Assembly: GCF_012371325.1 (NCBI RefSeq) | Contig: NZ_JAAZQX010000014.1 | Span: forward strand, 1 to 64,000 | Source of the DNA: Acinetobacter sp. A2 | GTDB lineage: Bacteria > Pseudomonadota > Gammaproteobacteria > Pseudomonadales > Moraxellaceae | Length of the DNA stretch: 64,000 nucleotides | Direction: 5' to 3' | In this document: one piece after another, positions 59,107 to 64,000 of the stretch | Position numbering within the stretch: position 1 is the stretch's first letter | How the letters are laid out: every line of letters begins with the position of its first letter | Notes under the pieces: generated by a model | Databases searched by the model: none | What the model was told of the DNA's origin: nothing | What the model saw: only the letters and a program-made list of their open reading frames with translations | Made by a program: the position numbers and the translations under genes

Positions 59107-59127
59107 GTTATCTAAACCAGATGAATC

Positions 59128-59592
59128 TTAGAGTTGGCTTTGAATATAGTTTTCAATACCCACAGTTTCAACCAAATCAAGCTGTGTCGTTGCCCAATCT
59201 AAATATTCTTCTTCTTTCTCTAAAATTTCCTGAACCAAATCACGGGTTACATAGTCCAATTGTTGCTCTGCTAAAACCACCGCTTTTTGAATCGCTTCAA
59301 TATTTTCTTGGACTTTACGCGCATCGCAGTTCAAAACTTCAACTGTATGCTGACCGATATACAATTTGCCCAAGTGTTGTAAGTTTGGTAGCCCTTCTAA
59401 AAATAAAATACGTTCAATAATTTTGTCAGCATGTTTCATTTGACGAATCGACTCTTTATATTCAGCCGAGCCGAGTTGTTCAATGCCCCAATCATTAAAC
59501 ATACGTGAATGTAAAAAATATTGGTTAATTGCAGTCAGGTGATGATACAAAACTTGGTTGAGTTGATTAATCACATCACGATTGCCTTTCAT
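59128..59592 (-). CDS. bfr: Bacterioferritin, haem-type subunit with degenerate ferroxidase centre
   Basis: 154-aa ferritin-fold protein aligning without gaps to E. coli Bfr over the first 133 residues (MKHADKIIERILFLEGLPNLQ). The haem ligand Met52 is kept. Of the six di-iron ligands only His54 and Glu127 remain: positions 18, 51, 94 and 130 are His, Gln, Val and Tyr instead of Glu, Glu, Glu, His. It probably needs a ferroxidase-active partner subunit encoded elsewhere. bfd lies 250 nt upstream. Confidence 0.93.
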   Translation of the reverse strand: MKGNRDVINQLNQVLYHHLTAINQYFLHSRMFNDWGIEQLGSAEYKESIRQMKHADKIIERILFLEGLPNLQHLGKLYIGQHTVEVLNCDARKVQENIEAIQKAVVLAEQQLDYVTRDLVQEILEKEEEYLDWATTQLDLVETVGIENYIQSQL

Positions 59593-59751
59593 TGCAGCAC
59601 TCCATCAACAATTTCTGCCTTAAACCGCTTAAGGCAATCTATATTTCTATCTTAAACAAGACTGGGCAAAATGGCGAGTGATTTATAGAACGGCAAATGA
59701 AAATCGCAATCAAAAACAATTAGCTAGGTGGTGTGAAGAAATGTAAGACAA

Positions 59752-59779
59752 GAAAAACCCGCTGTAGTCGAAAGCGGGA
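59752..59779 (-). terminator. Terminator of bfd
   Basis: CCCGCT/AGCGGG stem with a 9-nt loop and TTTTT on the minus strand. Confidence 0.75.
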
Positions 59780-59839
59780 GAGGAAACACTGAGTATAAAT
59801 TATAATACTGAAATGCGGGAGAGCAATAAAACGGCAGCT

Positions 59840-60034
59840 TTAGGCAGCAACGGCAAGACGAGACGCAATTTGTGCAATTTCATCGCTAATGATGGCGCGA
59901 GTTTCAGGCGCACAGCGACCGCAACAGGTGCCCAAGTCAAACATATCGCGAATTTCACGATAGCTGTCTGCACCATTAGCAACGGCTTCTTTGATGTCTT
60001 GATCTGTAATACCACGGCATAAGCAAACGTACAT
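59840..60034 (-). CDS. bfd: Bacterioferritin-associated ferredoxin Bfd
   Basis: 64-aa [2Fe-2S] protein that reduces bacterioferritin haem to release stored iron. YVCLCRGITD supplies Cys-x-Cys and GTCCGRCAP the Cys-x-x-Cys pair. ATG at 60034 fits the family start; a GTG four codons upstream is less likely. A Fur box lies 40 nt upstream, so it should be induced by iron starvation. Confidence 0.95.
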   Translation of the reverse strand: MYVCLCRGITDQDIKEAVANGADSYREIRDMFDLGTCCGRCAPETRAIISDEIAQIASRLAVAA

Positions 60035-60072
60035 GAATGCAACCACAATAATGAAATAAGATAAGTGTTATT

Positions 60073-60091
60073 ATTGATAATTATTATCGTT
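60073..60091 (-). promoter_or_regulatory. Fur box of bfd
   Basis: Contains the perfect palindrome GATAAT-T-ATTATC (60076-60088) within a 19-bp site close to the Fur consensus, just upstream of bfd. Confidence 0.88.
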
Positions 60092-60143
60092 TGTCAATAA
60101 AAATCATTTGAAAAGCCATTTATTGTAATTGGGTTTTTGAATT

Positions 60144-60172
60144 AAAAAATGCCACTTAATAGGTGGCATCGT
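60144..60172. terminator. Terminator of ridA
   Basis: ATGCCAC/GTGGCAT 7-bp stem (60149-60155 with 60163-60169) with T-runs on the minus side. Confidence 0.8.
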
Positions 60173-60204
60173 TTATTTTTTTTAAGTATTTGAATGATAA
60201 TGAC

Positions 60205-60588
60205 TTATGAATTGATAATCACCACGCCATCCATTTCAACTAAAGCACCTTTAGGTAAGCTGGCAACACCTAAGGCTGCACGCGCAGGGTAAGGTTGTGC
60301 AAAATATTCACCCATAATCTGATTGACCAATTGGAAGTGTGATAAATCCGTCAGGAAAATATTGAGCTTGGCAATATCGGCCAAAGAGCCTCCCGCCGCT
60401 TCGCAAACGGCTTTTAAGTTATCAAATACGCGGCGAATTTGCGCATCAATGCCTTCTACCAATTCCATGCTGTATGGGTCTAAACCAATTTGACCTGATA
60501 AATAAACAGTATTGCCCACTAAAATGGCTTGAGAGTAAGTACCAATTGCTGCAGGTGCATTTTCAGTATGGATGACTTGGCGAGACAT
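60205..60588 (-). CDS. RidA family enamine/imine deaminase
   Basis: 127-aa trimeric YjgF/YER057c/UK114 protein that hydrolyses reactive 2-aminoacrylate-type intermediates from PLP enzymes. [18 protein letters not shown], the catalytic Arg in YPARAALGV and the Glu in VEMDGVVI are intact. Monocistronic, downstream of spoT on the same strand. Confidence 0.93.
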   Translation of the reverse strand: MSRQVIHTENAPAAIGTYSQAILVGNTVYLSGQIGLDPYSMELVEGIDAQIRRVFDNLKAVCEAAGGSLADIAKLNIFLTDLSHFQLVNQIMGEYFAQPYPARAALGVASLPKGALVEMDGVVIINS

Positions 60589-60709
60589 TGATTTCTCCTA
60601 AAATAATGTACGAACATCATAGACCATCCGACTAGCTTTCAGTAGCCTGATGAGTCAGTTAAGCAAAAGCGCTTGAATGTGCGGCAATATCACCATGCAG
60701 CGCATTGAA

Positions 60710-62812
60710 TTAACAAGCTTTGGCTTCTTCTGCGATGCTGATGGGACGCGCTAAGCGGCTAATTCGTGGAAAACCGAAGTGCATACGCAAATCACGAATA
60801 ATTTTGGCAATTTGCTTACGGTTATTCACCACAATATTCACGTGGGTTTTACCATCATGGCTGCGCACCATTTCTACTCCCGTTTTGGCCTTACGACATT
60901 GATAGATCAAATCGGAAATTTGTTCGTCATTCATATCCATATCAATGCTGAGGTAAGCCGTAAAACTCACGTCATCGACATCTTCTGAAGTCCATTGTAG
61001 TGGCATGATGTTTTCAGGATGTTGATGCTGCTCATGCAGTAAGTTGTTGCAGCGCGCACGATGCACAATCAAACCACGACGTGACAAGTTGCCCTGAATC
61101 GGGTCGCCCAGCACAGGATTGCAACAGTGTGCATATTTCACGTCAATGCCTTCTGTGCCCTGAATTAGACGGTCAGAATGTTCGCTGCTATCCTGATCGA
61201 GAGCGTAAATGTGGTTCGCCACCAACTGCGGCAATAAATCACCGACTGCAATTTGCTCAAATAAACGGTCTTTGGAGTCGATATGACGCCATTGCAACAC
61301 ATTTAACCAATCTGCTTCGGTTAGGTCTTGAATCGAGTGATTAAACAATTTTAGCGCACGGTTCAGGGCTTGCTGCCCCACCAAACGCTGTTCTTCAATA
61401 TCTTGATCGCGCAGAATGTTTTGTAAGGCACGACGGGCTTTTTGGGTATTAATAAAACTCAGCCAGTCTGGGTTTGGTGTGGCTAAAACATCGGTGATGA
61501 TTTCGACCACTTGCCCGCTAATTAGTGGCGTCGAAAGTGGTTTGCTTTCGCCATTAATTTTTGTGCCGACTGCGTGGTTACCTAAGAACAAACTGGCTGC
61601 ATAGGCAAAATCTACTGCCGTTGCACCTTGTGGTAATTCATGTAAATGCCCATGTGGGGTATAGACATGAATTTTCTCTTGATGCAGATAATCCAGCAAA
61701 TCGCTAAATGTGGTTTTGGCACACTCTCCATCAATCAACACGTTCAAACTTTTCATAGAGGCTTGAATGGCAGAACGACAGGCTTGAGGCGCATTTTCAC
61801 CCAAGACCACGCCAAAACGTGCAGCTTTACGCATCAATTCAGTTTGAATGGTGAGTGATAAGGTGGTTTGTTCACCTTTTAGACGCATCATGAGTGATTG
61901 GTTACCGCCTGGCAGAGGGCGACGAATATGATCTTCATAATGCAAGACCTGAAAGCTGTCACGTAAAATATCAGCCAAACGGTCACAGTCGGCAATGCTT
62001 TGTAAAATAATTTCGAAGGCGTGGCTGTGGGTCAGTTCTTGTAGATCAATATCGTTTTTAACAAAGTGGCGCAATAATTCAATGTTGTTATTTTTCTTTT
62101 TAATACGACCTGCAATTTGATTGTCTTGCAGCAGGTCGGCAAGGTTTTGTTCCCATTTAGATTGGTATTCGCAGCGTTTTGGCTTGGTGTGCAACAGGGC
62201 GGCTTGCACATCGTTATACATATCTAAATCAAGGTTTTGATAACACAGATGTTCGAGGTTATCTGCCATTTCATTCATACCCACGATACGTGCCATAGGT
62301 ACAAACACATCAAAGGTTTCTTGGGCAATACGGGCACGTTTATCTGGTCGCAGCGCATCTAGTGTGGTCATGTTGTGATAGCGGTCTGCCAGTTTCACAA
62401 TAATGACACGTGGATCCTGTAAGGTCGCTTGCAGAATTTTACGGAACGATGCGGCTTTGTTGTATTCCTTGTCGCTGGAATGGCTAAGTTTGGTCACACC
62501 ATCGACCAGTTCGGCAACGGTGCGTCCAAATTTTTCTGTGATGTCATCTTTGCTGTAGTCAGTATCTTCAATGACGTCATGCAATAGGGCAGCAATGAGC
62601 GTGTCGGCATCCAAACGCATGTGCGCCAAAATACAACTGACCGCAATCGGGTGTAACACATACGGTTCACCACTTTTACGGGTAACGCCATCATGCGCAT
62701 GCTCGGCATAATCGCAAGCCGTAAGCACCTGTTCGACTTCACTTACACTCAGGTAAGGTTCGATCATGGCTTGAAGCTGTTGTTTGGCTTGGCTAACCTC
62801 TACGCCTGGCAT
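60710..62812 (-). CDS. spoT: SpoT, (p)ppGpp hydrolase with degenerate synthetase domain
   Basis: 700-aa RelA/SpoT protein. HD hydrolase intact: His78-Asp79 in LLHDVIEDT with Glu82-Asp83, and KLADRYHNM. The synthetase region (about 200-340) has lost its motifs: the GREKHLYSI site reads GRIKKKNNN and the QSLHT loop reads QSLMM. TGS (about 385-450) and C-terminal ACT domains remain. Matches what is known of Acinetobacter SpoT as a monofunctional hydrolase. ATG at 62812 preferred (AAGG upstream). Confidence 0.95.
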   Translation of the reverse strand: MPGVEVSQAKQQLQAMIEPYLSVSEVEQVLTACDYAEHAHDGVTRKSGEPYVLHPIAVSCILAHMRLDADTLIAALLHDVIEDTDYSKDDITEKFGRTVAELVDGVTKLSHSSDKEYNKAASFRKILQATLQDPRVIIVKLADRYHNMTTLDALRPDKRARIAQETFDVFVPMARIVGMNEMADNLEHLCYQNLDLDMYNDVQAALLHTKPKRCEYQSKWEQNLADLLQDNQIAGRIKKKNNNIELLRHFVKNDIDLQELTHSHAFEIILQSIADCDRLADILRDSFQVLHYEDHIRRPLPGGNQSLMMRLKGEQTTLSLTIQTELMRKAARFGVVLGENAPQACRSAIQASMKSLNVLIDGECAKTTFSDLLDYLHQEKIHVYTPHGHLHELPQGATAVDFAYAASLFLGNHAVGTKINGESKPLSTPLISGQVVEIITDVLATPNPDWLSFINTQKARRALQNILRDQDIEEQRLVGQQALNRALKLFNHSIQDLTEADWLNVLQWRHIDSKDRLFEQIAVGDLLPQLVANHIYALDQDSSEHSDRLIQGTEGIDVKYAHCCNPVLGDPIQGNLSRRGLIVHRARCNNLLHEQHQHPENIMPLQWTSEDVDDVSFTAYLSIDMDMNDEQISDLIYQCRKAKTGVEMVRSHDGKTHVNIVVNNRKQIAKIIRDLRMHFGFPRISRLARPISIAEEAKAC

Positions 62813-62991
62813 ATAACACCCTTTAAAATACAAGTGATAACGAATTTACAGTTAGACCTTATAATGAAAAGCATATTGCATGACTTGTCAATTTTTTTCG
62901 TACCAAAACATAAGGTCATTAGACCATTTAAAATTAGGTCTTAATCCTTATGTTATAACGGTTTTTAGCGCAAGATTAAAGTTCAGACAAC

Positions 62992-63021
62992 AAAAAAGCC
63001 TAGTAAAAAACTAGGCTTTTT
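62992..63021 (-). terminator. Terminator of rpoZ
   Basis: AAGCCTAG/CTAGGCTT stem flanked by A- and T-runs, just past the rpoZ stop; separates it from spoT. Confidence 0.88.
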
Positions 63022-63034
63022 CAGAAAGTCGTTC

Positions 63035-63316
63035 TTATTGGAAAGAAAAACCATCTAAATTCAAATTATTTGCAGAAAGTGCAAGGTCAAGACTCGAAGT
63101 TTGATAATCTTGATCACGTTGTTTCAAAATGTCTTTAGAAACGTGACCTTCTGCAATTTCACGTAAAGCAACAACGGTAGGTTTGTCGTTGTCCCACTCA
63201 ACGGTAGGTTCTATGCCTTGACGTGCCAATTGACGCGCGCGCTTGCTTGCCACTAGTACAAGCTCAAAGCGGTTGTCTACATGGTCTAAACAATCTTCAA
63301 CGGTAACGCGTGCCAT
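63035..63316 (-). CDS. rpoZ: RNA polymerase omega subunit RpoZ
   Basis: 93-aa omega subunit. [30 protein letters not shown] is the conserved omega N-terminus that wraps the beta' C-terminus; quoted in parts here: [26 protein letters not shown]. gmk-rpoZ-spoT order is as in enterics, though a terminator splits rpoZ from spoT. Confidence 0.97.
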   Translation of the reverse strand: MARVTVEDCLDHVDNRFELVLVASKRARQLARQGIEPTVEWDNDKPTVVALREIAEGHVSKDILKQRDQDYQTSSLDLALSANNLNLDGFSFQ

Positions 63317-63392
63317 AAGAATTCTCGTTCGAATAATAAATTTAAACAGACTGTGCAGTATAAGGTGCTTTGCCTATAGACTCAAGTTTTAA

Positions 63393-64000
63393 TCACGCGC
63401 TTGGCGGGCTAATTAACTTTTGAATCAAGGCTTGATGACGATGTGCCTGCTGCGCCATCACCAAACGATTAGCCGTAATCACCGATTCTAAATCGTGCAG
63501 AGCCTTATTAAAGTCATCATTAATAATCACATAGTCAAAATTGACATATTGCTGCATATCTTCAACTGCGCAGCCTAGACGATGCTCAATCACATCGACA
63601 GCATCGGTGCCACGGTTAGATAAACGCTCGCGTAAATCAAACTGACTTGGTGGAAGAATAAAAATTTGCTTCGATTCAGGAAAAAGATTGCGTACTTGCT
63701 GAGCGCCTTGCCAGTCAATTTCAAGTAACACATCGTGACCTTTGGCTAACTGCTCTTTAACCGTGGCTTGCGCGGTACCATAATAGTTGCCAAACACTTC
63801 TGCATATTCAATAAAACCGCCTTGCTCTACCAAGTCGATAAAATCTTGTTTTTGCGTGAAGTGATAATGCACACCATCGAGTTCGCCGGGACGCTGACCG
63901 CGTGTTGTGTGAGAAACTGAAACGTGTAAATTATTCACACGCTCAAGCAGGGCTTTAACGAGGGATGTTTTGCCTGTTCCTGAAGCGGCAGAAACGACAA
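63393..64000 (-). CDS. gmk: Guanylate kinase Gmk, 5' end cut by the window
   Basis: About 202 codons visible; the N-terminal few residues lie beyond 64000. P-loop SAASGTGKTSLVK is coded at about 63958-63996, followed by SVSHTTRGQRPGE, EIDWQGAQQVR and the lid/NMP regions, and it ends LISPPSA. Phosphorylates GMP to GDP. The open frame runs to the edge without a stop. Confidence 0.96.
   Translation of the reverse strand, partial: VVSAASGTGKTSLVKALLERVNNLHVSVSHTTRGQRPGELDGVHYHFTQKQDFIDLVEQGGFIEYAEVFGNYYGTAQATVKEQLAKGHDVLLEIDWQGAQQVRNLFPESKQIFILPPSQFDLRERLSNRGTDAVDVIEHRLGCAVEDMQQYVNFDYVIINDDFNKALHDLESVITANRLVMAQQAHRHQALIQKLISPPSA

Overview
The window is a chromosomal segment of a gammaproteobacterium, almost certainly an Acinetobacter. 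The evidence is an Acr1-type fatty acyl-CoA reductase, a SpoT whose synthetase half has decayed, an mra/ftsL-ftsI-murEF-mraY block that stops at mraY, separately encoded hisA, hisH and a monofunctional hisB, and a pilin locus carrying two O-oligosaccharyltransferases. I see no phage, insertion sequence, integron, CRISPR array or rRNA. Most of the window is core genome.

Layout. 0.1-3.6 kb: hisA, a DEDD exonuclease, a DUF805 protein and hisB-hisH, all on the minus strand. 3.7-6.3 kb: an acetyltransferase, a triple-palindrome intergenic element, two identical tRNA-Phe genes each with its own promoter and terminator, a methyltransferase and a small periplasmic protein. 6.4-10.8 kb: an acetate/succinate CoA-transferase and ompR-envZ, with the two genes unusually far apart. 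10.9-15.3 kb: tex, then a lone nuclease-helicase (PD-(D/E)XK plus Schlafen group 3/DUF2075 helicase), the best candidate here for an uncharacterised defence gene. 15.4-23.5 kb: two small membrane proteins that look like diverged paralogues, acr1, metY, ettA, a split zinc-ribbon membrane protein, tRNA-Glu, tRNA-Ala, gltX and a secreted protein. 24-25 kb: an orphan sulfate-binding protein.

25.2-32.4 kb is the peptidoglycan/division operon rsmH-ftsL-ftsI-murE-murF-mraY, followed by rlmA. PBP1A (mrcA) is divergent from pilMNOPQ, which runs into aroK-aroB and a DamX/SPOR-like protein (33.4-43.7 kb). gltB-gltD (44.3-50.3 kb) is preceded by a large imperfect hairpin. A lemA-TPM-TPM operon follows.

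53.3-58.2 kb is a pilin cassette: a sigma-54 promoter, pilA, a very AT-rich pilin-type oligosaccharyltransferase (tfpO-like), a TfpZ-like accessory protein and a less AT-rich general oligosaccharyltransferase (pglL-like). It is bracketed by two oppositely oriented copies of a small palindromic repeat. Next come a parDE toxin-antitoxin pair whose toxin gene is frameshifted, a bacterioferritin lacking most of its ferroxidase ligands, a Fur-box-preceded bfd, a RidA protein, and spoT-rpoZ-gmk, with gmk cut by the window edge.

Functional links: pilMNOP is the inner-membrane alignment complex and PilQ the secretin for the pilin made 12 kb downstream; PilA, TfpO and TfpZ are probably a co-inherited pilin/modification set. 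Bfr and Bfd form an iron storage and release pair. SpoT here probably only degrades (p)ppGpp. All identifications rest on reading the translated sequence and family knowledge; no database search was run.
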